A DNA stretch of 64,000 nt from Paenibacillus pectinilyticus (GTDB lineage Bacteria; Bacillota; Bacilli; Paenibacillales; NBRC-103111), in contig NZ_LYPC01000027.1 of NCBI RefSeq assembly GCF_001700435.1, positions 610,372-674,371 on the forward strand. The letters run 5' to 3'. A program made the translations under genes and the position numbers. This document shows positions 8,001 through 15,141 of this stretch, in pieces (position 1 is the stretch's first letter; every line of letters begins with the position of its first letter). Below the pieces are notes generated by a model. That model was not told the origin of the DNA. It was given only the letters and a program-made list of their open reading frames with translations, and searched no databases.

Positions 8001-10241
8001 ATGACGATCTATTTTAATGAGCAAGAGAGTATACAAGCCCGCTTAGGGAATGACGATAAACAAACGTTGAAAGTGCTTGCAGATCGCTACATGGGTGCAA
8101 ATCCGCCTGTTCCTTTCGCATTTCGAGCTTTCAGCCGAGCAGGCATTATGCAAAACGAAAAGGGGCTGTTTGATCTCGATTTGGGACGCAGATTTCCGGA
8201 GGCGAAGCCTGGTCAGTTTTCTTATGCGTATGCCTTAGTCTGGAGTGATGGAGAACGCAACTTGGATTTGTTGGTAAGCTGTTTAGGGCCGATCCAATTT
8301 TATTTTAACGATGAGCTGGCGTTTCGCTCCACTGTGATTGATGAGATCAAGCCAGATGCCATGGTCAAACTGAACGTTAACTTCGTAAAAGGTTGGAATC
8401 GCCTCTTCATCAAAGCCAAGCATACCGTTGCTGGTTTCGGGTGCCTATTCGGCTCAGATGAAGCGAAAGTGCGCATTCTGAACGTGCTCGCGCCGTTTAC
8501 CGAGCGTAAAGGTCAAGCAGGTTGGGTGTTTTCAAAGCCGGTGGACACCGATATTTTCGAGGGGCGTTCGTTACCCGATGCGATGTCCTCGGAAACGAAT
8601 AACGGCTTGGGTTGGCTGCCGAACTGCGAGTGGACCGAAGCTGAGCGATCTGAGCCTGCTTGCGAGCGATTATTTGGCATACAGCCTGGTAAGCAAGTAT
8701 TTGCCTGGACGAAGTTGAATCATGTATCTCCAAGCCGGGATGTTTGTTTATTAAAAGGTCAAGCGTCTGGTCCATTAACCATATGGCTGGAAGGCAAGCA
8801 AGTCGTGGATCTTGCAGCTGAAGGCAGCTACTCAGTGGAGGTGCCGCTTTCATTTGGTCAGCATCATCTCTTGATTCGGAGTGTTTGTGGCCGCAGCTCT
8901 TGGGGCTTCACATTCGAAGCAACAATAGGTGGAGAAGTTGTTTCCCTTGGTGCGCCGCATCAGGTTCATGGTAATGATGAGCCTTGGTTGTATTTAGGAC
9001 CGCTAGAAGCTAATGTCGCGTTAACCTACGAGGAAGTGGTAAGGACAGATCATCCTTTCGTGGTGGATATTCATTCGAATGACAGGACCTATTGGCGCTT
9101 AGACCGTCCTGATACTTGGATTCGTCCCTATTATGAGAATGCCATGCTCAGCAATAAGTGGACAGTGGGCAATGTGACCAATTATGCGCGTTGGGATTAC
9201 CCGCTCGGGGTTACGATTTATGGATTGCTGCAAACAGGCCGCGTATTGAATCGAGCTGATATGACGGCTTATGCGCTTCATCATGTTCAAAGCTGTACCG
9301 ATATGTTTGAGTACTCCCTGTGGGATCGTGAGCAGTATGGGTTCCCCGCCATTAATCAACAATTGGTCATGATGAAAATGCTTGATAACTGCGGCTCCTT
9401 TGGATCTGCGATGCTGGAGGCCTATCAAGAAAATCAGGATCAAGGCTTCATGCCGATTGCACACCGTATCGCCGATTTTATTCTGCACAGGTTAGAACGT
9501 AAGGAGGATGGAGCTTTCTACCGGATTTGTCAGGACGAGTACTCAGAGAATACGATGTGGGCTGACGACCTCTACATGAGCACACCATTCTTGTGCCGCT
9601 ATGCGCGGATCACTGGCAATAGCGAAGCCTTAGATGAAGCAGCCAAGCAGTTCCTACTGTTTCGTAAGTATCTGTACATGCCGGAAGAGCGAATCATGTC
9701 GCATGTATTTGATTTTAAATATGGCATGCCAACAGGAATTCCGTGGGGGCGTGGAAATGGCTGGACACTTTTTTCACTAACTGAAGTATTAGAGGCGTTG
9801 CCTTTAACACATGAAGCACGTCCGGCGCTGATCGATTTCTTTAACGAGCTGTGTAACGGATATGCGGAGCTTCAGGCTGAAAGCGGCTTATGGCATCAAG
9901 TGTTGAACGATCCAGATGCCTACGAAGAAGCCTCTTGTACAGCGATGTTTGCCTATGCGTTTGCACGAGGTCTGCGTTTTGGATGGCTTCATGAGCCGAA
10001 ACGTTTCATTCAAGCAGCATTGAAGGCATGGGATGGATTAACTCGGATTGCAATTGATGCCCAGGGAAATGTACACGGGGTTTGCAGTGGTTCTAGATAT
10101 GCATTTACTTCTGATTATTACAAAAAAGACCTGCTCACCGTCACGAATGATAACCATGGTGTGGGGATTATGATGTTAGCGGGTACAGAAGTGGTGAGAT
10201 TGAAGGCATGGCTGGGGCAGGCACCATCGTTAGATGTTTAG
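8001..10241 (+). CDS. Glycoside hydrolase family 105/88-type protein (unsaturated glycuronyl hydrolase) with long N-terminal extension
   Basis: A 746-residue cytoplasmic protein in two parts. Residues 1 to about 350 are beta-rich and look like carbohydrate-binding sandwich modules. Residues from about 360 form an (alpha/alpha)6 barrel with GH105/GH88 hallmarks: WADDLYMSTPF with Asp522/Asp523 as the likely catalytic acid, WGRGNGW at 582-588, and a late YKKDLLTVTNDNHG. Enzymes such as YteR hydrate the double bond left by pectate or rhamnogalacturonan lyases and release the unsaturated uronic acid. Usual GH105 proteins are about 350-400 residues, so the N-terminal half is extra. It starts 14 bases after the previous gene and is last in the operon, before the terminator at 10288. 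Confidence 0.85.
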   Translation: MTIYFNEQESIQARLGNDDKQTLKVLADRYMGANPPVPFAFRAFSRAGIMQNEKGLFDLDLGRRFPEAKPGQFSYAYALVWSDGERNLDLLVSCLGPIQFYFNDELAFRSTVIDEIKPDAMVKLNVNFVKGWNRLFIKAKHTVAGFGCLFGSDEAKVRILNVLAPFTERKGQAGWVFSKPVDTDIFEGRSLPDAMSSETNNGLGWLPNCEWTEAERSEPACERLFGIQPGKQVFAWTKLNHVSPSRDVCLLKGQASGPLTIWLEGKQVVDLAAEGSYSVEVPLSFGQHHLLIRSVCGRSSWGFTFEATIGGEVVSLGAPHQVHGNDEPWLYLGPLEANVALTYEEVVRTDHPFVVDIHSNDRTYWRLDRPDTWIRPYYENAMLSNKWTVGNVTNYARWDYPLGVTIYGLLQTGRVLNRADMTAYALHHVQSCTDMFEYSLWDREQYGFPAINQQLVMMKMLDNCGSFGSAMLEAYQENQDQGFMPIAHRIADFILHRLERKEDGAFYRICQDEYSENTMWADDLYMSTPFLCRYARITGNSEALDEAAKQFLLFRKYLYMPEERIMSHVFDFKYGMPTGIPWGRGNGWTLFSLTEVLEALPLTHEARPALIDFFNELCNGYAELQAESGLWHQVLNDPDAYEEASCTAMFAYAFARGLRFGWLHEPKRFIQAALKAWDGLTRIAIDAQGNVHGVCSGSRYAFTSDYYKKDLLTVTNDNHGVGIMMLAGTEVVRLKAWLGQAPSLDV

Positions 10242-10287
10242 TATCGGGAGTATTGTTGAACAAGTTGTAAATCTAACATGTTAAAGT

Positions 10288-10326
10288 AAGAGCATTTCTT
10301 AGTTATTGAGAAATGCTCTTTATTTA
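10288..10326 (+). terminator. Intrinsic terminator of the sugar operon
   Basis: The arms AAGAGCATTTCT (10288-10299) and AGAAATGCTCTT (10309-10320) are perfectly complementary around a nine-base loop and are followed by TATTTAT. It closes the carbohydrate operon. Confidence 0.85.
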
Positions 10327-10387
10327 TGTTGAAATTAGTTGGATATTATAATAACAATAATAACGGGGTGGAAACGATACAAATTTA

Positions 10388-10416
10388 TTGTAAAACGATA
10401 AATCGTATGCTAAAAT
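10388..10416 (+). promoter_or_regulatory. SigmaA-type promoter with palindromic operator in the spacer
   Basis: TTGTAA (10388-10393) and TAAAAT (10411-10416) are separated by 17 bases. Inside the spacer lies ACGATAAATCGT (10395-10406), two 5-base arms around AA, and a further ACGAT half-site lies upstream at about 10374. A repressor here would block the promoter. The small XRE regulator two genes downstream is the obvious candidate. Confidence 0.6.
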
Positions 10417-10449
10417 CATTTTGTTATTAAAATTAGAGAGGTGTATGAA

Positions 10450-10935
10450 ATGATTGTTAAACGAGGTTCAACTACTTTCTTAAAGGTCATTATTTTTCTG
10501 GCTGGAATTGCCGTGCTTGCTTTGTGTATATTTGTAGTGCCTCACATAGCGAATTTCGCAGCAGAATCGTATCCAGATATGGCCCCAATGAAATATCTAG
10601 TCTTCACCGTGATGTATGGAGCGGCTGTGCCTTTTTACATTGCTCTCTATCAGGCTTTCAATCTTTTACGGTACATTGACAGGAACACGGCGTTCTCGGA
10701 ATTATCGGTAAAGGCGTTAAAGAACATTAAGTACTGTGCGATTATAATCAGTGGTGTGTATGTATTAGGTATGCCACTCTTCCGTTTTATTGCGAAAAAA
10801 GTTGACCCTCCTGTTGGATTATTGGGACTCATCATCATTTTTGCTTCGTTGGTTATCGCTGTTTTTGCGGCTATTCTCCAACGACTTCTACAAGAAGCGA
10901 TTAACATAAAATCTGAAAATGATTTGACGGTCTGA
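10450..10935 (+). CDS. DUF2975 family membrane protein
   Basis: A 161-residue protein with four predicted membrane segments and short loops. The second loop FNLLRYIDRNTAFSE, with its R-x-I-x-x-x-x-x-F pattern, is characteristic of DUF2975 proteins. Function of the family is unknown; members are nearly always next to a small Cro/CI-type regulator, as here. The frame is open from GTG 10441, but AGAGAGG at 10434-10440 fits ATG 10450 better. It is transcribed from the promoter at 10388 and followed 10 bases later by the regulator. A membrane sensor or a protein whose level the regulator controls are both possible. Confidence 0.75.
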   Translation: MIVKRGSTTFLKVIIFLAGIAVLALCIFVVPHIANFAAESYPDMAPMKYLVFTVMYGAAVPFYIALYQAFNLLRYIDRNTAFSELSVKALKNIKYCAIIISGVYVLGMPLFRFIAKKVDPPVGLLGLIIIFASLVIAVFAAILQRLLQEAINIKSENDLTV

Positions 10936-10945
10936 GGTGGAGAAT

Positions 10946-11164
10946 ATGGCAATTATCATTAATATTGATGTGATGTTAGCAAAGCGGAAAATGAGCGTAA
11001 CGGAGCTTTCGGAGAGAGTTGGAATTACGATGGCGAATCTTTCCATTCTGAAAAATGGGAAGGCAAAAGCGGTTCGTTTTTCAACACTAGAAGCGATATG
11101 TAAGGCTTTGGATTGTCAGCCAGGTGATATTTTGGAGTACAACAGCGACGAAGACAAGGAATAA
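10946..11164 (+). CDS. Small XRE/YozG-type HTH transcriptional regulator
   Basis: A 72-residue protein that is almost only a Cro/CI helix-turn-helix domain. The recognition region reads VTELSERVGITMANLSILKNG, and the end reads LEAICKALDCQPGDILEY, the standard C-terminal part of YozG-like regulators that partner DUF2975 proteins. The frame extends to GTG 10937, but GAGGTGGAG just upstream favours ATG 10946. The likely target is the palindrome inside the promoter of its own operon. An intrinsic terminator follows at 11280. Confidence 0.85.
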   Translation: MAIIINIDVMLAKRKMSVTELSERVGITMANLSILKNGKAKAVRFSTLEAICKALDCQPGDILEYNSDEDKE

Positions 11165-11279
11165 TAGACAAGCATTAAAAAGATAAGCAATAAAAGACAA
11201 CCTATTTATTGAACTACTATGGAAATTGAATAGCAGGCTGTCGAAGGAAACCTGAACCTAACGGGTAAAACAGCTCAAT

Positions 11280-11308
11280 GAACCGCCTTTTACTCAGGGC
11301 GGTTTTTC
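11280..11308 (+). terminator. Intrinsic terminator after DUF2975/XRE operon
   Basis: The arms AACCGCC (11281-11287) and GGCGGTT (11298-11304) pair around a ten-base loop and run into TTTTT. It lies about 115 bases after the XRE gene and just before the 41-bp repeat array. Confidence 0.75.
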
Positions 11309-11332
11309 GTGTTCAAATATTAAGACTTTAAT

Positions 11333-12032
11333 GATAGGCTCGGAACCCGAGCCCAAGCTCGCCCTCGGCCCCGATAGGCTCGGAACCCGAGCTTAAGCTC
11401 AGCCCGCCAGCCCGAAAGGCTCGGAACCCGAGCCTAAGCTCTGCCTGGCAGCCCGAAAGGCTCGGAACCTGAGCCTAAGCTCGGCGCTCGGCCCCGAAAG
11501 GCTCGGAACCCGAGCCTAAGCTCGTCCGCCAGCCAGAAAGGCTCGGAACCCGAGCTTAAGCTCAGCCCGCCAGCCCGATAGGCTCGGAACCTGAGCCTAA
11601 GCTCGTGTCCCGCCTGCCCGATAGTCTCGGAACCTGAGCCGTCGAAGCGCGTCCCGCTAGCCCGAAAGGCTCGGAACCCGAGCTAAAGCTCGTCCCTCGG
11701 CCCCGATAGGCTCGGAACCCGAGCCGAAGCTCAGCCCGCCGCCTCGATAGGCTCGAACCCGAGCCCAAGCGCGTCCCGCCTGCCCCGAAAGGCTCGGAAC
11801 CCGAGCCCAAGCTTGGCCCGCCAGCCCGATAGGCTCGGAACCCGAGCCCAAGCGCGGCCCGCCTGCTCGAAAGGCTCGGAACCCGAGCCTAAGCGCGGCC
11901 CTCGGCCCCGATAGGCTCGGAACCCGAGCCCAAGCGCGGCCCGCTGCCCCGAAAGGCTCGGAACCCGAGCTAAAGCTCGTCCCTCGGCCCCGATAGGCTC
12001 GGAACCCGAGCCCAAGCTCGTCCCGCCGGCCC
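11333..12032. repeat. Tandem array of 17 hairpin units, about 41 bp each
   Basis: Seventeen head-to-tail units fill 700 bp without other sequence between them. Each begins GATA or GAAA, followed by the palindrome GGCTCGGAACCCGAGCC (7-bp stem, AAC loop), then AAGCTC or AAGCGC and a variable CG-rich tail such as GTCCCTCGGCCCC or AGCCCGCCAGCCC. Units differ at a few bases, often with compensating or stem-neutral changes, and one unit lacks a G (near 11754). The GATA and GAAA forms and the two tail types recur in mixed order, suggesting higher-order duplication. The 41-bp period is not a multiple of three, so the long minus-strand frames here are artefacts. The rest of 11165-12240 holds only the terminator before it and the chrA promoter region after it. 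Confidence 0.9.
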
Positions 12033-12174
12033 ACTCCTCAGCACAATCCCTTAAATCCCGCCGACTTAATATCAATTCGAATTAAACTAAGTGAATCTAT
12101 CGGATTAAAGGTATTAAAATCATGCGATAACCACCAAATGAATTCAACTTAACCCATCCGATCAAAATTGTTTA

Positions 12175-12203
12175 TTCCATTTTGGAGTTAAGTGGGTTAT
12201 ACT
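12175..12203 (+). promoter_or_regulatory. Possible promoter of the CHR pair
   Basis: TATACT at 12198-12203 is a good -10 box; the -35 position 17 bases upstream reads TTCCAT and is weak. An imperfect inverted repeat (CTTAACCCA near 12148 and TGGGTTAT near 12193) brackets the region and could be an operator. The ribosome binding site TAGGAGG follows at about 12229. Confidence 0.4.
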
Positions 12204-12240
12204 GGAGATACCATACAAATGGGCAAATAGGAGGATCCAT

Positions 12241-12888
12241 ATGCGTAATCGTAAATTACATCTATGTTTGGATATATTCTGGACGTTTCTCAAGATCGGA
12301 CCATCCACGTTTGGCGGGGGGTATGCGATGATTCCCGTCATTGAGCGAGAAGTCGTGGAAAAACGTGCATGGATTGCCGAAGACGAGGTATCCGATATCG
12401 TCGCAATCGCGGGCTCAGCGCCTGGCGGTATAGGCGTCAATGCCTCAGCTTTCATTGGTTTTCGGATGGCAGGCATTCCGGGTGCTTTGGCAGCCGTCAT
12501 CGGCATTGCCTTACCGACTTTTATCATTGCACTAGTTCTTAGTGTTGCCTTACTATTCCTGCAATCGGACCCCAAAGTCGTTGCCGCGTTCAAAGGCATT
12601 CATGGTGCTATCATTGGTCTCATCGTATTAGCAGCGTACAATATGGCTCGTTCGGCCATTTTTGATAAAACAACGTTAATAACAGCGGTCGGAACCGTAG
12701 CGATTCTGTTGCTGCTCCCGATTAATCCGCTTTTTATGATCATCATCGGCTTATTTATCGGCTTTGTTTTTGTCAAAGTGAAAGAAACGTTTGGCTTCAA
12801 GATCAGCTTGGAAAAAGGCAAAGATCCCGTTCACACTTCCTACAATGGCTACACCTACTACGACTATTTTATTGCAGACGGTATTTGA
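12241..12888 (+). CDS. Chromate transporter (CHR/ChrA) family, short single-domain protein A
   Basis: A 215-residue membrane protein with about five to six hydrophobic segments. The family signature near the start is seen as FLKIGPSTFGGGYAMIPVIEREVVE (about residues 15-39), followed by IAGSAPGGIGVNASAFIG. These are the CHR-domain motifs. It is a half-size form; such proteins work as pairs encoded side by side, and the next gene is the partner. Known CHR proteins export chromate, using proton or sulfate exchange in long forms (family knowledge); for short pairs only chromate resistance has been shown in a few cases. The C-terminal tail after about residue 185 is hydrophilic and Tyr-rich (NGYTYYDY). 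Confidence 0.85.
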   Translation: MRNRKLHLCLDIFWTFLKIGPSTFGGGYAMIPVIEREVVEKRAWIAEDEVSDIVAIAGSAPGGIGVNASAFIGFRMAGIPGALAAVIGIALPTFIIALVLSVALLFLQSDPKVVAAFKGIHGAIIGLIVLAAYNMARSAIFDKTTLITAVGTVAILLLLPINPLFMIIIGLFIGFVFVKVKETFGFKISLEKGKDPVHTSYNGYTYYDYFIADGI

Positions 12889-12906
12889 GAAAGGCGGGGA
12901 ACGAAG

Positions 12907-13443
12907 ATGCTATTCCAGCTGTTTATCACATTTATGAAAATTGGTGTTATGTCCTTCGGCGGCGGTTATGCGATGATTCCTATCATTCAGCATGAAGTTG
13001 AGACGCATCAATGGATGTCGGCGGAGCATTTTGCACAAAGCGTGGCATTGGCAGGCGTGGCGCCTGGTCCGATTGCGACGAATACTGCAACTTTAATTGG
13101 CTACAAAGCTGATGGGATTCTCGGAGCGATCGTTTCTACCATTGGCATGGTGCTGCCGTCACTCGTTATTGTACTTATCATTTCCTCTTTCTTTTATAAA
13201 ATATACCAAAGCAAAGCGGTACATACGACGTTTTACGGTCTAAGACCGATTGTGACCGGATTGATCGTGTACGCGGCGATTCATTTTGGTTTTTCGGACT
13301 CGATGCATGACCTGTTTACGTGGCAAGTATTGTTTACCGTTTTGATTGCAGCGGGCGTGTTTGTTGTTGTCCATAAGTACAAATGGCATCCGCTTACGAC
13401 GATTATGTTGTCGGCCCTAGTAGGAATTGCTATATTTAGTTAA
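12907..13443 (+). CDS. Chromate transporter (CHR/ChrA) family, short single-domain protein B
   Basis: A 178-residue partner of the preceding gene, starting 18 bases after it behind AAAGGCGGGGA. It carries the same signature (FMKIGVMSFGGGYAMIP, about residues 9-25) and the VAPGPIATNTATLIG motif, then hydrophobic segments to the end (LSALVGIAIFS). The two genes form the heterodimer expected of short-chain CHR transporters, with opposite membrane topology in characterised pairs. Substrate is chromate or another oxyanion; sequence alone does not decide. The formylglycine-generating enzyme begins 44 bases later and may be co-transcribed. Confidence 0.85.
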   Translation: MLFQLFITFMKIGVMSFGGGYAMIPIIQHEVETHQWMSAEHFAQSVALAGVAPGPIATNTATLIGYKADGILGAIVSTIGMVLPSLVIVLIISSFFYKIYQSKAVHTTFYGLRPIVTGLIVYAAIHFGFSDSMHDLFTWQVLFTVLIAAGVFVVVHKYKWHPLTTIMLSALVGIAIFS

Positions 13444-13487
13444 TAGCATATCCACATCCAAGATCCAAAGTGAGAGGACGTTCAGTT

Positions 13488-14462
13488 ATGGAAACCAACA
13501 AACCAACCTGCTGTTCCGCAAGCCGTGCGTCTTCCGAGCAGCCAACAACCAACCCAGATGTGTCTGGTGCTGTTGAGATATCAGTTGCAGCAAGTCCTCA
13601 AGGCACAGAAGGCATGGTGCTGATTCCTGGCGGGAAATTCCTGATGGGAACGGATGACCGTGAAGGTTTTGCTGCTGATGGGGAAGGGCCTGTACGTGAA
13701 ATTACCCTAAAACCTTTCTATATCGATCCGTGTGCCGTAACGAATGCTGAATTCAAGCAATTTGTCGATGAAACGGGCTACAAGACAGAGGCGGAATCGT
13801 TTGGATGGTCATTTGTTTTTCATCTATTCGTATCTGAGGCGACGGCTAAGCTTGTGCAAAATAAAGTTCAGCAAACCCCCTGGTGGTGGGTCGTTGAAGG
13901 GGCAGATTGGCTGCATCCTGAAGGACCTGACTCCCATATCGAGGAGCGCTGGGATCATCCAGTTATCCATGTATCGTGGCGAGATGCCGCGGCCTATTGC
14001 AAATGGGCAGGCAAACGTCTTCCAACCGAAGCCGAGTGGGAATTCGCCGCGCGGGGCGGACTCGCCCAGAAGCGCTATCCGTGGGGGGACGAGCTTAAGC
14101 CTGGCGGCAAGCATATGTGTAACATTTGGCAGGGCAAGTTTCCTGACAAAAATAATCAAAGCGACGGCTACGCAGGTACAGCGCCTGTTCGAGCCTTCGA
14201 GCCGAATGGATTCGGCTTGTATAACGTTGCGGGCAACGTGTGGGAGTGGTGCTCCGATTGGTTCAGCCCGAACTTTCATGTGAAGGGGAAAAGGGATAAC
14301 CCGGTTGGCCCTCCATCTGGAGACACACGCGTACTGCGCGGAGGATCGTACTTGTGTCACCGATCGTACTGTAATCGGTATCGGGTTGCCGCACGCAGCA
14401 AAAACACACCGGACAGCTCCACCGGGAATATCGGATTCCGCTGCGCCGCTGATGTCAAGTAG
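13488..14462 (+). CDS. Formylglycine-generating enzyme (SUMF1/FGE family), active-site cysteines present
   Basis: A 324-residue protein of the FGE-sulfatase fold. After a Cys- and Ser-rich leader it opens with MVLIPGGKFLMGTDDREGFAADGEGP and later has HPVIHVSWRDAAAYCKWAGKRLPTEAEWEFAARGG in outline. Near the end LRGGSYLCHRSYCNRYR carries both cysteines (Cys290 and Cys295) that in true FGEs bind copper and oxidise a substrate cysteine to formylglycine; many relatives lack them. SSTGNIGFRC completes the signature. ATG 13488 follows AGAGGA with good spacing and is preferred to GTG 13470. It follows the CHR pair; no type I sulfatase with a CxPxR motif was found in the window, so the substrate is elsewhere or unusual. 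Confidence 0.9.
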   Translation: METNKPTCCSASRASSEQPTTNPDVSGAVEISVAASPQGTEGMVLIPGGKFLMGTDDREGFAADGEGPVREITLKPFYIDPCAVTNAEFKQFVDETGYKTEAESFGWSFVFHLFVSEATAKLVQNKVQQTPWWWVVEGADWLHPEGPDSHIEERWDHPVIHVSWRDAAAYCKWAGKRLPTEAEWEFAARGGLAQKRYPWGDELKPGGKHMCNIWQGKFPDKNNQSDGYAGTAPVRAFEPNGFGLYNVAGNVWEWCSDWFSPNFHVKGKRDNPVGPPSGDTRVLRGGSYLCHRSYCNRYRVAARSKNTPDSSTGNIGFRCAADVK

Positions 14463-14496
14463 TATGATGCAGATCACTAGCATCAAATAAAATGGT

Positions 14497-14532
14497 AAGC
14501 CTCCTTTCCAGTGATGGATGGGAGGCTTTTTG
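14497..14532 (+). terminator. Intrinsic terminator after the FGE gene
   Basis: AAGCCTCC (14497-14504) pairs with GGAGGCTT (14521-14528), followed by a T run. It ends the CHR-FGE transcription unit. Confidence 0.8.
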
Positions 14533-14693
14533 GTATGGGTTGTTGTGAGGATTCGCGTCTTTCTTAAGATCGTCCACTTTAGAGAGTGGCGCAGCTGTTT
14601 AATCCAGAGAAATACTGTTATTTTCCCGTATTGTGCAACGCAATTGTTTTTAACTCGCATATAGGTGAGATTAGACAACAAGGGGGGATTGGC

Positions 14694-14972
14694 TTGGTTA
14701 AAAAGCTCGGCTTCAGCCTGCTGATTGTATCTGCACTTTCTTTATTAACTGCGCTAACGATCCCATTTATCGTTCATTCCGGCGGTAAGATGACAGGCTG
14801 GATAACAGGACTCTTGATTCTCAGTGAAGCCACATTCTGGACCGGTGGGATTTTACTTGGCAAGGAAGTAGCTAAGAAATACAGAAGCTATCTTAATCCG
14901 AGAAATTGGAAACGGAAGAAGAACGAATCAGCTCCGTCAAACAACAGTGCAACCTTGAAAGATGACCAATGA
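14694..14972 (+). CDS. Small two-helix membrane protein (transporter-suffix-domain-like)
   Basis: A 92-residue protein with two hydrophobic segments (about residues 5-25 and 36-55), then GKEVAKKYRSYLNPRNWKRKKN and a polar tail. The pattern GKEVxKKYxxYLNPxNW recalls small proteins annotated as having a transporter suffix domain; this is from memory and not certain. The frame is open from 14586, but AAGGGGGGAT at 14680-14689 points to TTG 14694, giving the start L-V-K-K-L-G-F. Its stop codon lies inside the first bases of the 122-bp dispersed repeat, so the insertion or growth of that repeat may have reshaped the C-terminus. Confidence 0.6.
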   Translation: MVKKLGFSLLIVSALSLLTALTIPFIVHSGGKMTGWITGLLILSEATFWTGGILLGKEVAKKYRSYLNPRNWKRKKNESAPSNNSATLKDDQ

Positions 14973-15089
14973 GAAAAACTTCTATCGAAGTACTTCGAGG
15001 ATGTGCGACCGCGTTTTATAGGTAGTTTTTATCGCCAATTATCAAGACGTTTTCGGGAACCCGAAAATATATACTTTCTAATGTGGTAA
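14968..15089 (+). repeat. 122-bp dispersed repeat, copy 1 (inverted relative to copy 2 at 33829-33949)
   Basis: This stretch matches the reverse complement of 33829-33949 over its whole length with only about four differences (three substitutions and a one-base deletion). It contains two hairpins: the perfect palindrome CGAAGTACTTCG and the stem TTTTCGGG-AA-CCCGAAAA near its right end. Reading from ATG 14969 it encodes the 18-residue peptide MRKTSIEVLRGCATAFYR before TAG; beyond the TAG the same frame stays open through FLSPIIKTFSGTRKYILSNVV. No transposase or target duplication is visible. It begins exactly over the stop codon of the upstream gene. Its nature (REP-like element, remnant of a mobile element, or small gene) is open. 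Confidence 0.9.
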
Positions 15090-15128
15090 GAAAGCGGTAT
15101 TCCTGCTACAGGAATATCGCTTTTTTTT
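15090..15128 (+). terminator. Intrinsic terminator right of repeat copy 1
   Basis: AAAGCGGTATTCCTG and CAGGAATATCGCTTT form a long stem around CTA, followed by eight T. It lies just outside the 122-bp repeat and is not present at copy 2. It would stop rightward transcription before the convergent LysR gene. Confidence 0.8.
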
Positions 15129-15141
15129 GTCTAACATACGG

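Noticed and set aside
11333..12032. CRISPR-like array
   Set aside because: The palindromic core recurs, but the in-between tails are also repeated and too short to be spacers; no cas genes are present.
11562..12075. Long open frames on the minus strand across the 41-bp array (82-125 codons)
   Set aside because: They are low-stop GC-rich repeat DNA. The 41-bp period shifts frame every unit, there is no ribosome binding site, and several frames are open at once.
13824..14681. 285-codon minus-strand frame opposite the FGE gene
   Set aside because: It is a shadow of the strongly supported FGE gene and has no recognisable domain.
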